IMG/VR virus record: IMGVR_UViG_3300044825_001288
Span: 1 to 35,075 of that record
Reading direction: 5' to 3' (one strand)
Length of the DNA: 35,075 nt
Origin: a virus
This document shows positions 21,049 to 27,915 of the stretch, in pieces. The position numbers were made by a program, and so were the translations under genes. The notes under the pieces were generated by a model, which worked only from the letters and a program-made list of their open reading frames with translations, did not search any database and was not told where the DNA came from. Numbering within the stretch: position 1 is the stretch's first letter; the number at the start of each line of letters is the position of its first letter.

Positions 21049-21383
21049 TGTTAGTGCTTACTCTGCGCCACGGCGGTGAAAGCAACGACCACATCCAGAT
21101 GCAAACGCCTGCCGGCGAAATCAAGGTCGAGATCCTTGCGGTGCGTAACGGCAAGGTGCGCCTTGGCGTTCACTGCGGCGACGCGGTCACGGTGATGCGC
21201 CGGAAGGTGGTGGAAAAACTGGACGACCCTGAGTGGGAAGTCATGGCCAGATGTCCCATGTCGAGTCTGTGGACAGATCGCGGACGAGTCGACGGGTGGC
21301 ACTACTGGGAAGACAGTTTCGGTCGCATCTATCGGAATCAAGGAAGGGTTTGGCAGCTCAAAATTCAGGAGGTGGTCCAGTGA
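21048..21383 (+). CDS. CsrA-like RNA-binding regulator with C-terminal extension
   Basis: A 111-aa protein. Residues 1-58 align by eye with CsrA/RsmA: MLVLTLRHGGES at the start, and GEIKVEILAVRNGKVRLGVHCGDAVTVMRRKVVEKL, matching I.V.VL...G..VRLG..AP..V.V.R.E. The residues known to contact RNA in CsrA (Leu4 region and the Arg in the last strand, here Arg51) are kept. CsrA dimers bind GGA motifs near ribosome sites and block or stabilise mRNAs. A 53-residue Trp/Arg-rich extension (about 59-111) is not part of usual CsrA and may target RNA or protein. Start at ATG 21048 overlaps the previous stop. Confidence 0.8.
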   Translation: MLVLTLRHGGESNDHIQMQTPAGEIKVEILAVRNGKVRLGVHCGDAVTVMRRKVVEKLDDPEWEVMARCPMSSLWTDRGRVDGWHYWEDSFGRIYRNQGRVWQLKIQEVVQ

Positions 21384-22162
21384 GTATTGTTCCGGTGAAT
21401 ATCGAGGTTCAGTCCGTCGTTCCGCGCGAAGTTGTGCGGAAAGGCGAGCAGGTGGCCGAGGCCTGCCGGGCGATCGTGCTTCAGTGCTCGATGTCGCTCC
21501 AGGGGAAAAACTACATTCGCGCCGAGGGATGGCAGGCCTTGGCGGCAGCTAACGGCCTGTCGCCTCGCATCTCTGTCGTCGAGGAGCTCGACGGCGGCGA
21601 CATCCGCGCCGTCTGCGATCTGGTGCGCCTAAGCGACGGCGAGATCGTCGCCAGCTCCGAGGGCTATGTCGGCGTCGACGAGCCGATGTGGTCGCGCCGG
21701 CCGAAGTATGCGCGCCGTGCCATGGCGCAAACCCGAGCCACAAGTCGTGCCTGCCGCAGCGCTCTGGCATGGGTGGTGCCGCTGCTCAACGCCGGTTTGG
21801 AGACGACGCCGGCCGAGGAGATTCCCGACGAGGTGCATCATGTCAAGCCTTCCCATGTGGTGCCAGTGGTTCAGGCAGCCGCTCCGGTGGTCGTGGCTGT
21901 GGAACCGGCGCCAGCGCCTGAGCCGGCCAAGAAGAAGGCCGAGGGAATGGCCACGAAGGCGCAAGGCGTTCGCATGAAGGAACTGCACGATGCAGCGGTG
22001 CAGAGGCGCCCCGACCTGATCAAGCCTTGGCCTGAGTACCTCGAAATGCTGCGCGAGGACTACGAGGTGAAAACCAAGCAACTTCTTGCCGGCCTGACGG
22101 AAGAGCAGGCGCAGGAAGTCATCGACCATCTGAACGCTGTTGTCTCTGGAGCAGCGGCATGA
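21380..22162 (+). CDS. Conserved phage protein, possible DNA-recombination helper
   Basis: A 260-aa protein with GTG start after AGGAGGTGG. The first 150 residues carry a pattern common in phage early regions: LQGKNYIRAEGWQALAAANGL, EEL-GGDIRAVCDLV, EGYVGVDEPMW, AMAQTRATSRACRSALAW and ETTPAEEIPDEV. The Q-TRA-SRA-RSAL helix recalls proteins placed next to single-strand annealing or SSB genes, but I cannot assign it firmly. The C-terminal part has an Ala/Pro/Val linker and a helical tail. It overlaps the next gene by ATGA. Confidence 0.6.
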   Translation: MSIVPVNIEVQSVVPREVVRKGEQVAEACRAIVLQCSMSLQGKNYIRAEGWQALAAANGLSPRISVVEELDGGDIRAVCDLVRLSDGEIVASSEGYVGVDEPMWSRRPKYARRAMAQTRATSRACRSALAWVVPLLNAGLETTPAEEIPDEVHHVKPSHVVPVVQAAAPVVVAVEPAPAPEPAKKKAEGMATKAQGVRMKELHDAAVQRRPDLIKPWPEYLEMLREDYEVKTKQLLAGLTEEQAQEVIDHLNAVVSGAAA

Positions 22163-22407
22163 AGCTGATTCGCCCCACCGTCTGGACGACGGACAGCATT
22201 GGCCGGCATCTCTCAATCCCGCCCTGCATCAAGGCGTGTGATTGCTCGCGGTGCCATCGGCTGTGCGTTCGTCAGGTGGTGGTGGAGGAAGACCAGCAGG
22301 TGACGGTGCTGGTGGAGCAGGGTTACGCAGTTGTTTACGGCCGGCATGTGGATGGCCGGCCAGTGTGTGAGTTGTGTCTAGGGAAGGAGTCTGCGAGTGG
22401 ATATTGA
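22159..22407 (+). CDS. Small Cys-rich putative zinc-binding protein
   Basis: An 82-aa protein with CIKACDCSRCHRLCV in the middle and PVCELCLG at the end: two Cys pairs spaced like a zinc ribbon. It is coupled to both neighbours by overlap. It is probably nucleic-acid or protein binding; there is no further assignment. Confidence 0.6.
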   Translation: MKLIRPTVWTTDSIGRHLSIPPCIKACDCSRCHRLCVRQVVVEEDQQVTVLVEQGYAVVYGRHVDGRPVCELCLGKESASGY

Positions 22408-22819
22408 TTGGGAAGATAATAAGCCGGCGATGCCTGTCAATAAGTATGTGCGACCTGGCACGCACGAGATGTTTGTCGTCAGCGCTGACGAGACGACGAG
22501 CAAGAAGGGACATCCCATGCTCAAGCTCGTGCTGCGAGCTGAGAGCGGACCGGATCGAGGCCTGCATGTCTACGAGTACCTGAATGTCGGCCATCCGACG
22601 GAAAGCGTGCGAGTCATGGCCAAGCAGAAGCTGCGCCAGCTTGCCGCCGCCGTTGGCATCGAGCGTGCCTTCAACACGGCGGAGCTTGCCGGCAAGCGCT
22701 GCATGGCGACCACCTACATCGACGGCAATGACGACTACGGCCTGACGGCTCGCGTTCGTTCATTTGCCAAGAGTGAGCAAGACCAAGGCGATCCCAACGC
22801 TCCGGATATGCCTTTCTAG
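22397..22819 (+). CDS. DUF669-like single-stranded-DNA-binding candidate
   Basis: A 140-aa protein with GTG start after GGGAAGGAG. The sequence VRPGTHEMFVVSADETTSKKGHPMLKLVLR, GLHVYEYLNV, AKQKLRQLAAAVGI and LAGKRCMATTYIDG follows the layout of phage DUF669-type proteins, which have an OB-like pattern. The acidic tail DPNAPDMPF resembles the SSB tip (D-D-x-P-F) that binds host replication partners, so it likely coats single-stranded DNA during replication or recombination. Placement beside replication genes agrees. Confidence 0.78.
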   Translation: MDIDWEDNKPAMPVNKYVRPGTHEMFVVSADETTSKKGHPMLKLVLRAESGPDRGLHVYEYLNVGHPTESVRVMAKQKLRQLAAAVGIERAFNTAELAGKRCMATTYIDGNDDYGLTARVRSFAKSEQDQGDPNAPDMPF

Positions 22820-23001
22820 TCCACTGGTGTGGGCAGGCGGGTCGGACCGATCCGAGGTCATCACTAGGCGCGCGGCACCCTGCCACCGCGCGCAACTGAC
22901 ATGCGGCTGTAGGCAGTCCTTGTTTAGGTTCGACTCCCAAAGCGTGTCATGTCAACCAGCGGGGTGCTGATTGACGGTTTTGGTTTTTCATGGGGATTTA
23001 A
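22820..23001 (+). ncRNA. Structured intergenic region, candidate RNA element
   Basis: 182 bp without a gene but rich in hairpins. Hairpin 1 is TCGGA-CCGA-TCCGA, near 22843-22856. Hairpin 2 is GCGCGCGG (22868-22875) with CCGCGCGC (22886-22893). Element 3 is GACATGC (22898-22904) pairing with GCGTGTC (22942-22948, one G-U), enclosing a T-arm-like AGGTTCGACTCCC. This third element looks like a tRNA acceptor and T-arm without D or anticodon arm. It could be a regulatory RNA, a tRNA-like structure or a tRNA remnant at the edge of the AT-rich island that follows. Confidence 0.4.
22940..22953 (+). repeat. Left imperfect direct repeat of AT-rich island
   Basis: AAGCGTGTCATGTC; 12 of 14 bases match 24541-24554. 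It bounds the AT-rich segment on its left, inside the tRNA-like element. Confidence 0.4.
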
Positions 23002-24078
23002 ATGTCTACTCAAGATATGTTTGCAGATCCGTTTTACAAGTATCGTCATCCTCAAGTAGAAAGCGCTCTTAAAGCTGAGGGAATTGAGTACGATTTACAA
23101 GAGCTGTCTTCATCGGTTCTTTCATCAATTGATATTGCTAAATTTCAAACTCGCGATGTTGAAGGCGATGATAATTTTGTAGACGGCGAGCGTGTTCAGG
23201 GTTTTGCTGAATCGATTAAAAACGGAGACCCCCTGCCGGCATGCGTTTTGTTTTATGTAAATAATAAATACATAGCTCTTGATGGTCGCCACAGAATAGA
23301 GGCGCACAAACTCGCCGAAAGTAAATGTTTTGCCGCCTATGTAATTACAAAAATTGACGAATCAACAATGCATTTAAATGCATTAAGGCTATCAAATATG
23401 TTTAACGAAATGAATGGAGAAAGAGCAGGAAAAGATGATGAGGAAAGAAAGCAAAGGAAAGTACAAATAGAGCTTTGCGCGAATGAATGTTTTAAATTAA
23501 TAAGCAACGGGGTTTCCCAAGAAGAAGTTCGAAAAGACATACCAAAGAAATATAAAATTTTGCGACCTAGCCACACCAAGCAAGTTTTTGATTTAGTTGC
23601 AAGGAGTTTAATTGAATTAGATTTAGCTGCTGACAAATCTATGCCTGGAACGAAAACCCAACAATTGGTAAATGCTATTGGTTCATGTGAAATTCAAAAT
23701 ACGCAGAATATAAGCCGCAGGTGCGAACAACACGAACGAGTGAAATTGCTAGAAGCCATTAAAGCAGCGAAAAACCATGGAATTAACTCATACAAAATAA
23801 ATGAAATATTGAAATCAAATCAACATAGTGCTGCCAGCAAAGTTATTGAATCCATTCAAGAAGAAGCAGGCTTAGATAAAAATAATACAAAAATGCAAGC
23901 CGCTGAACGCGTTCTTCTTAATCAGCAAGCCGAGGTAAAAAAATCAATATTTTTATTTGGTAAACAATTAGGATTTAAGATTAATTTTTTTGGTGATGAT
24001 AAAAGCAATTTAGTTAAGCAATTGCAAAACCTTGTGTCTGAAATTAAAGCCTACATTGTATATTTGGAGTCTATTTAA
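23002..24078 (+). CDS. ParB/Srx-like domain protein, AT-rich
   Basis: A 358-aa protein. Residues about 40-110 hold a ParB N-terminal-like domain: IDIAKFQTRDVEGDD..DGERVQGFAESIKNGDPLPACVLFY, then the key motif YIALDGRHRIEAHKLA. A possible DNA-binding helix pair follows (about 165-205, ISNGVSQEEVRKDIPKKYKI). The C-terminal half is Lys/Asn-rich and helical. The gene is markedly AT-rich compared with its neighbours, so it was probably acquired separately. Known relatives include partition proteins and ParB-like NTPases/nucleases; which of these it is cannot be told. The ribosome site is weak (GGGGAT). Confidence 0.75.
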   Translation: MSTQDMFADPFYKYRHPQVESALKAEGIEYDLQELSSSVLSSIDIAKFQTRDVEGDDNFVDGERVQGFAESIKNGDPLPACVLFYVNNKYIALDGRHRIEAHKLAESKCFAAYVITKIDESTMHLNALRLSNMFNEMNGERAGKDDEERKQRKVQIELCANECFKLISNGVSQEEVRKDIPKKYKILRPSHTKQVFDLVARSLIELDLAADKSMPGTKTQQLVNAIGSCEIQNTQNISRRCEQHERVKLLEAIKAAKNHGINSYKINEILKSNQHSAASKVIESIQEEAGLDKNNTKMQAAERVLLNQQAEVKKSIFLFGKQLGFKINFFGDDKSNLVKQLQNLVSEIKAYIVYLESI

Positions 24079-24079
24079 C

Positions 24080-24367
24080 ATGTATAGCGAAGTTATGAAA
24101 TTAGCAAAAGATTATCTAGCGGCCAATGGTTGCATCACGACAAGAATTGCTTCTTACTTGGTTAAATGCAGCGTACCTACGCAAATTTTAAAAAAGCTAA
24201 AAGGACCGGATCGTAATAAGCCATCATATTGGGGCAGAGTAATTATCTCTTCGCTTAAAAAACAAAGCCTTAGTAGAAATTCAATTTATAGGAGCGAAGT
24301 GGAAGATGGGAAAGTTGTTATTTACCTGGTCGACATGCCGAGCGGCACGGAATGTAGCGCTAGCTAG
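24080..24367 (+). CDS. Small winged-helix-like protein in AT-rich island
   Basis: A 95-aa, Lys/Ser-rich protein starting two bases after the ParB-like stop. MKLAKDYLAANGCITTRIASYLVKCSVPTQ has a helix-turn-helix look and WGRVIISSLKKQ with VEDGKVVIYLVD suggest a wing. AT-rich like its neighbour. Its 3' end overlaps the HNH frame by 62 bp. Function is unknown. Confidence 0.55.
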   Translation: MYSEVMKLAKDYLAANGCITTRIASYLVKCSVPTQILKKLKGPDRNKPSYWGRVIISSLKKQSLSRNSIYRSEVEDGKVVIYLVDMPSGTECSAS

Positions 24368-24530
24368 AGCGAATTGGACATGTGAGCACATAGATCATTT
24401 TGGTTGCCGATGCTCTGCATTTACTGGTCTAGATGCTCATCATCTGACTTATGAGCGATTGGGCAGAGAATTGCCAGAAGATTTGATGATTTTGTGTCGC
24501 AAGCATCACATCGAAGTTCACGGGCATTAA
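24306..24530 (+). CDS. HNH endonuclease (small)
   Basis: A 74-aa HNH-type protein: ALARANWTCEHIDHFGCRCS, then LDAHHLTYERLGRELPEDLMILCRKHHIEVHG. Zinc Cys residues, the central HH pair and the final H are all present. The start (ATG 24306) overlaps the preceding gene and has no clear ribosome site, so the N-terminus may be short, or translation may be coupled. It closes the AT-rich island, as expected for a homing-type passenger. Confidence 0.75.
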   Translation: MGKLLFTWSTCRAARNVALARANWTCEHIDHFGCRCSAFTGLDAHHLTYERLGRELPEDLMILCRKHHIEVHGH

Positions 24531-24540
24531 TTATCAAGCC

Positions 24541-24554
24541 AAGCGTGTGATGAC
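24541..24554 (+). repeat. Right imperfect direct repeat of AT-rich island
   Basis: AAGCGTGTGATGAC, 12 of 14 identical to 22940-22953, eleven bases after the HNH stop where the sequence returns to high GC. Confidence 0.4.
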
Positions 24555-24625
24555 GCGCAACCCGACCGGGCGGGGCCATGGATGGCCAACTCGGCCTTAT
24601 TTGACGGCCTAGGGAAGGGGCTTCC

Positions 24626-25519
24626 ATGAGCTGGATCAAGATCAGGGACGATCTGCACGAGGTGCCGGAGGTGTACGAAATCATGCAGCACCTCGCCGAG
24701 CAGGGAACGAGCTTGGACCTGTTTGCCATCACCGGCCGGCTCGTCCGCTGGTTCACCTGGATCAACCACCACATGACCGCCGAGGCACCCGAGGCCAAGA
24801 TCGGCGAGGCATTTATCGACAACCTTGTCGATTGCCGCGGGTTCGCCAAAGCACTCGTTCAGACGGGTTGGATCACGATCAAAGGCGGCACCGTGAAGGT
24901 GAAAAACTACGAGCGCCACAACGGTAGCAGTGCCAAGGAACGAGCGCTGACACAGTCGCGCCAGTTCCGTCACAGGCGCAATTCGGGCGCAGAAATGCAC
25001 CGCGAAAACATGGCTAAAGCTATACCAGCAAACGCTTTAGCCTGTAACGGTACTAGCGTTACGCACCGTAACGGTACTAGCGTTACGCACCGTAACGCTC
25101 CGACCGTTACGACACCGTCGCACCCCGTAACGCATCGCCGTCTCCAAGAGGAGATAGAGGAGAGAGAGAAGAGAGAGGAGAGGAGAGTAGAGGAAACCCC
25201 TCCCCCCACCAATCAATCCGATCCCAATCCAAAACCAACCCAAGACACGCCGTTGACGCCGCTTGAGCAGTTCGTCGACCTGCCGCCGGAGCAGCGTGCG
25301 GCGGCGCTGCAAGCCAAGCGCCAGGCCAACCTGGCTGAGCGTGAGCGGCACATGGCGGCCATGTGGGAGGCGCTGGCCAAGAAGGGGATCTATCCACAGG
25401 GACAGGAACGGCCACCGCCTAGCGCACAAGGTGCAGGATCGGCCTGCAGGTCGACCGATCCGCCTATCAAACGGCTTGAAGGTGGCGCCTTCAAGGAAGA
25501 ATCGGGAGGAAGCGCATGA
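24626..25519 (+). CDS. Replication initiator-like protein (DnaD/O-like)
   Basis: A 297-aa protein. The N-terminal domain (about 1-115) has the typical phage replication-initiator winged-helix pattern: MSWIKIRDDLHEVPEVYEIM, ALVQTGWITIKGGTVKVKNYERHNGSSAKERAL..SRQFRHRR. The middle encodes tandem GTSVTHRN units, which arise from DNA iterons, followed by a Glu/Arg run (EEIEEREKREERRVEE). The C-terminal part is Pro/Gln-rich with a helical end that may bind helicase or loader. An AAGGGG ribosome site precedes ATG 24626. As in lambda O, the origin probably lies within the gene. Confidence 0.75.
   Translation: MSWIKIRDDLHEVPEVYEIMQHLAEQGTSLDLFAITGRLVRWFTWINHHMTAEAPEAKIGEAFIDNLVDCRGFAKALVQTGWITIKGGTVKVKNYERHNGSSAKERALTQSRQFRHRRNSGAEMHRENMAKAIPANALACNGTSVTHRNGTSVTHRNAPTVTTPSHPVTHRRLQEEIEEREKREERRVEETPPPTNQSDPNPKPTQDTPLTPLEQFVDLPPEQRAAALQAKRQANLAERERHMAAMWEALAKKGIYPQGQERPPPSAQGAGSACRSTDPPIKRLEGGAFKEESGGSA
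25044..25132 (+). repeat. ori: Iterons: candidate phage origin of replication
   Basis: A 24-bp unit beginning GTAACGGTACTAGCGTTACG is perfectly repeated at 25044-25067 and 25068-25091, with a diverged third at 25092-25115 and a last GTAACG at 25127. In each unit GTAACG and CGTTAC form an inverted pair 13 bp apart. Repeats inside an initiator gene are the lambda-type origin layout. Confidence 0.65.
25146..25196 (+). repeat. Homopurine (AG) tract next to the iterons
   Basis: About 51 bases almost only A and G, interrupted by T at 25155 and 25188, including a mirror-symmetric 16-mer GAGAGAGAAGAGAGAG. It could unwind or form triplex DNA beside the origin, and encodes the Glu/Arg run of the initiator. 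Confidence 0.6.
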
Positions 25520-25698
25520 ACAAGAAGGACGGCATTGTTGAGGAGATCGAGCGCACTTGGCGCGGGTTGTCATCAATCGCATGGCTCGATGTCGCATGGC
25601 TCTTGAACGAGGTGCAGTGGATGCGGCTCATGCTGCGGCAGGAGTGGCCTGCCGACGCCAGGCCGGAGTGGGTGCGGGAGGTGCTGGGTGATGAGTGA
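25516..25698 (+). CDS. Small Trp-rich hypothetical protein
   Basis: A 60-aa protein with five tryptophans and mostly helical pattern (VEEIERTWRGLSSIAWLDVAWLLNEVQWMRLMLRQEWP). The ATG overlaps the initiator stop; the end overlaps the next gene. It could be a small helper of the replication protein. No family is recognised. Confidence 0.6.
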   Translation: MNKKDGIVEEIERTWRGLSSIAWLDVAWLLNEVQWMRLMLRQEWPADARPEWVREVLGDE

Positions 25699-25846
25699 GC
25701 ATTTGGAAGAGAATCCATGGCGCAAGGTGTTCCCGCGCCAGCAATGCGCTTCCTGCGGACGCATGGCGAACCTGCACGCCGACGACAAGTGCCGCAACTG
25801 TTGGCGCATGGACAACGGCGACGACGAGGCTTACGAGGATGACTGA
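25691..25846 (+). CDS. Small zinc-ribbon protein (51 aa)
   Basis: A 51-codon gene starting MSEHLEENPWRKVFPRQQC. CASCGRMANLHADDKCRNCW is a C-x-x-C...C-x-x-C zinc ribbon, followed by an acidic tail. It overlaps both neighbours by 8 bp. The cysteine spacing and coupling argue that it is real in spite of its size. Confidence 0.65.
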   Translation: MSEHLEENPWRKVFPRQQCASCGRMANLHADDKCRNCWRMDNGDDEAYEDD

Positions 25847-26468
25847 CACCCCATGGTGGGAGGTTTACCGCTCCCTCGGGTTCATGGCCGGCCAGCGCCA
25901 GGAGCAGACGCTGCAAGCGTGGTCGGCGCTGTTTGATGCCGAGGGACGCGACAACGCCGATCTGGTGCAGGTGGCCTATGCCATCGCAAAGCGCGAGAAG
26001 ATTCCGAGCTTTGCCGAGGAGCATCTGGAGGCGATTCGGCAGGAGTTGCGCAAGCTCGATGCCGCGCGGCAGGAGCGGTTGCCGGTCGTGTCCAACCATG
26101 TGCCGTGCCAGTTTTGCGGCGACACCGGCGTCGTCTGCGGCCTGCCGCATTCACGCTACATCACGGCATCGGGATTTTGGACCGCTACAGTCGGCGGACC
26201 GCACTACACGCAGTGTGCCAAGTGCGACAGGTGCGCTGTCGGCAAGGCAGCGCGCACCGGCGACATGTGCACGCTGACGCAGTACGAGATCCGCAACCCT
26301 TACTGGCAGCATCAGCTTGACTCATGGTTGCAATACGCCGAGGCGCAGCGGGTTGCCTGGAGAGCCACGATGGCGGATCCCAACTCGCAGCACCCCGAGA
26401 GCAGCGAGGCGCGGCAATCCATTCAAAAGGTGCTCGACAGGATTCAGAGACATTTGGAGCGCAAATGA
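25839..26468 (+). CDS. Replication-associated protein with zinc-finger-like centre
   Basis: A 209-aa protein. The N-terminus (WWEVYRSLGFMAGQRQEQTLQAWSALFD..) is helical and recalls the helicase-loader slot after O-like initiators. The central part has two Cys pairs, CQFCGDTGVVCG and CAKCDRC, which could bind zinc. The C-terminus is helical (SIQKVLDRIQRHLERK). ATG 25839 overlaps the preceding stop; earlier in-frame starts would run through the zinc-ribbon gene. A loader role is a guess from position only. Confidence 0.6.
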   Translation: MTDTPWWEVYRSLGFMAGQRQEQTLQAWSALFDAEGRDNADLVQVAYAIAKREKIPSFAEEHLEAIRQELRKLDAARQERLPVVSNHVPCQFCGDTGVVCGLPHSRYITASGFWTATVGGPHYTQCAKCDRCAVGKAARTGDMCTLTQYEIRNPYWQHQLDSWLQYAEAQRVAWRATMADPNSQHPESSEARQSIQKVLDRIQRHLERK

Positions 26469-26704
26469 AAATCGTTATCACCATCGAGGATGGATTGGCC
26501 GACATCGAGGTCGGCCTGACGCCGGACAAGTCGGCCGTTTACCTGCACACGATGCGCGACGGCCGGGTTAACTCCGTGTCGGTACTGTCGGCCGGCGAGG
26601 CGCGCATGCTGCTCGTGGCGCTCGACGCGGCCAGCGACGAGATCGTTGAGCCCGACGAAGACGACGACGAGGAAGAGTTCGCCAGGGACGATTGCGATGA
26701 GTGA
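26465..26704 (+). CDS. Small acidic-tailed protein
   Basis: A 79-aa protein: a beta-rich start (MKIVITIEDGLADIEVGLTP) and a helix (SAGEARMLLVALDAA), then a strongly acidic tail (EPDEDDDEEEF). It overlaps the previous stop (ATGA) and the sigma factor start by 8 bp. The acidic tail suggests DNA mimicry or binding to a basic partner; unknown. Confidence 0.6.
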   Translation: MKIVITIEDGLADIEVGLTPDKSAVYLHTMRDGRVNSVSVLSAGEARMLLVALDAASDEIVEPDEDDDEEEFARDDCDE

Positions 26705-27224
26705 GCTCGACGAGCTGTTCGTCGCCAACCACAAGCTCGTGATCAAGGCGTGCCGCCAGTGCCTGCCGATTGCGTGGGAGCTCGACGACTGGGTACAGGA
26801 ATGCTACCTGCATGTCTGGAGCGGCTTGAGGAAATTCGATCCAACCAAAGGCACTCTGGCGACATGGATCTATGCCGTCGTCAGAAATCACGCCAACAGC
26901 GCCAACCAAGCGCGAGCGTTCAAGGGCAGAACCACCCGAGTGGTTTCCCTGGCCGCGCCGGTTGGCGAGGAGCGGGACAGCACCCTGTCGGAGATCATTC
27001 CCGACCGGCAGCCGAGCCACGAGGAAATGGTGATGCGGCGCCTCGATCTGGAGCGTGCCTTGGCGTTCGTGTCTCCCGATGAGCGTGTCTTGTTCGAACT
27101 GAAAGCCGCTGGCGAAAAACGCTGCGATCTGATCGCGCAAGGAGCAACGCGGGGAGCTCTCGACATGAGGTGGAAGCGCGCGCGCAAGCAAGTGGCGCAG
27201 ACTTTGGAGGCGTACTCAGCATGA
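26697..27224 (+). CDS. ECF-type sigma factor
   Basis: A 175-aa sigma70-family factor of the two-domain (ECF) type. Region 2: LVIKACRQCLPIAWELDDWVQECYLHVW..LRKFDPTKGTLATWIYAVVRNHANSANQ, with the expected LDDWVQE and TWIY..VRN patterns. A linker follows (about 75-115). Region 4: LERALAFVSPDERVLFELKAAGEKRCDLIAQGATRGALDMRWKRARKQV is a helix-turn-helix for the -35 element. It would redirect host RNA polymerase, likely to late phage genes. ATG 26697 is chosen over upstream starts that lie in the acidic gene. Confidence 0.82.
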   Translation: MSELDELFVANHKLVIKACRQCLPIAWELDDWVQECYLHVWSGLRKFDPTKGTLATWIYAVVRNHANSANQARAFKGRTTRVVSLAAPVGEERDSTLSEIIPDRQPSHEEMVMRRLDLERALAFVSPDERVLFELKAAGEKRCDLIAQGATRGALDMRWKRARKQVAQTLEAYSA

Positions 27225-27271
27225 ACGATCCGATTGATGCGATGAATTCAATTTTGAAAGGAAGTGAATGA
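27221..27271 (+). CDS. Possible 16-codon leader peptide
   Basis: A 16-codon frame (MNDPIDAMNSILKGSE) starts on the sigma factor stop (ATGA) and ends overlapping the next ATG. It fits the overlap habit of this operon, but is too short to support by content. It may only carry ribosomes to the next gene. Confidence 0.25.
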   Translation: MNDPIDAMNSILKGSE

Positions 27272-27633
27272 TGGTTGATTGGCTTCTTGGGTTCACGATG
27301 CTTCGCTGGATGTCTGGCGAAAATAATGAAGTAGACGATGATCATCGGCCAACGCCAAATATGTCCACCAGCATGATGCTGGTCAATCACCTCGGCGACA
27401 AAAAAATAGAGATCGAAAAGCTTAAAGAAGAGCAGCGCTGGCGTAAATGGCCGGAGGAAAAACCGATTGAGTCCGGAATGTACCTTGTTTACACGAAGTG
27501 GTCAGGCGGGAAATATTGCCAGCGCGATTGTATTGTCGATATCCAATTTTTCTATGTGAATGGTGAAATTTGCGATGGCGGTAGAGAGTGGTTCACTCAT
27601 TGGAAGCCATTTGCCCAGCCGTCCAGCAGGTGA
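27268..27633 (+). CDS. DUF551-like protein, copy 1
   Basis: A 121-aa protein. A central motif RWRKWPEEKPIESGMYLVYT and a final HWKPFAQ match the DUF551 pattern (W...P...P..g.YLv......W.p.p). The N-terminus adds a hydrophobic stretch and coiled coil. Its neighbour is a paralogue, so a duplication is likely. Two start ATGs are adjacent (27268, 27271). Function of the family is unknown. Confidence 0.65.
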   Translation: MMVDWLLGFTMLRWMSGENNEVDDDHRPTPNMSTSMMLVNHLGDKKIEIEKLKEEQRWRKWPEEKPIESGMYLVYTKWSGGKYCQRDCIVDIQFFYVNGEICDGGREWFTHWKPFAQPSSR

Positions 27634-27915
27634 ATGATGAGCATCAAGCCTGAATCATTGGTTGGAATAATCCACTCGATGAAGAATCACATTAGCGCTC
27701 TTGAGGATCAGCTTCGCTGGCGCAAGTGGCCGGAAGAAAGGCCAGAATTTGAATCTACTTGCATAGTCCTGTGGCGTGATGAATTTGGCAGGCTGGTTCC
27801 CGATGTCAGTAAATTTCTTGAATCAAACGAATGGCTTGCCGTTTACACCACAATTATTGCTGATTGCATAGTTTACTGGCGGCCGCTTGGCCAGATGCCG
27901 GAAGGTGAGCAATGA
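27634..27915 (+). CDS. DUF551-like protein, copy 2
   Basis: A 93-aa paralogue of the previous gene: LRWRKWPEERPEFESTCIVLW, ending VYWRPLGQMPEG. The same helix before the motif (ALEDQLRWRKWPEE versus LKEEQRWRKWPEE) suggests tandem duplication and divergence. Function unknown. Confidence 0.65.
   Translation: MMSIKPESLVGIIHSMKNHISALEDQLRWRKWPEERPEFESTCIVLWRDEFGRLVPDVSKFLESNEWLAVYTTIIADCIVYWRPLGQMPEGEQ

Noticed and set aside
22898-22950. Complete tRNA or tmRNA
   Set aside because: Acceptor-like and T-arm-like parts are too close (37 nt between acceptor halves), the T stem has a mismatch and no anticodon arm or tag frame is found.
24549-24611. 20-codon ORF upstream of the initiator (MTRNPTGRGHG...)
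   Set aside because: No ribosome site and no supporting overlap; overlaps the right direct repeat.
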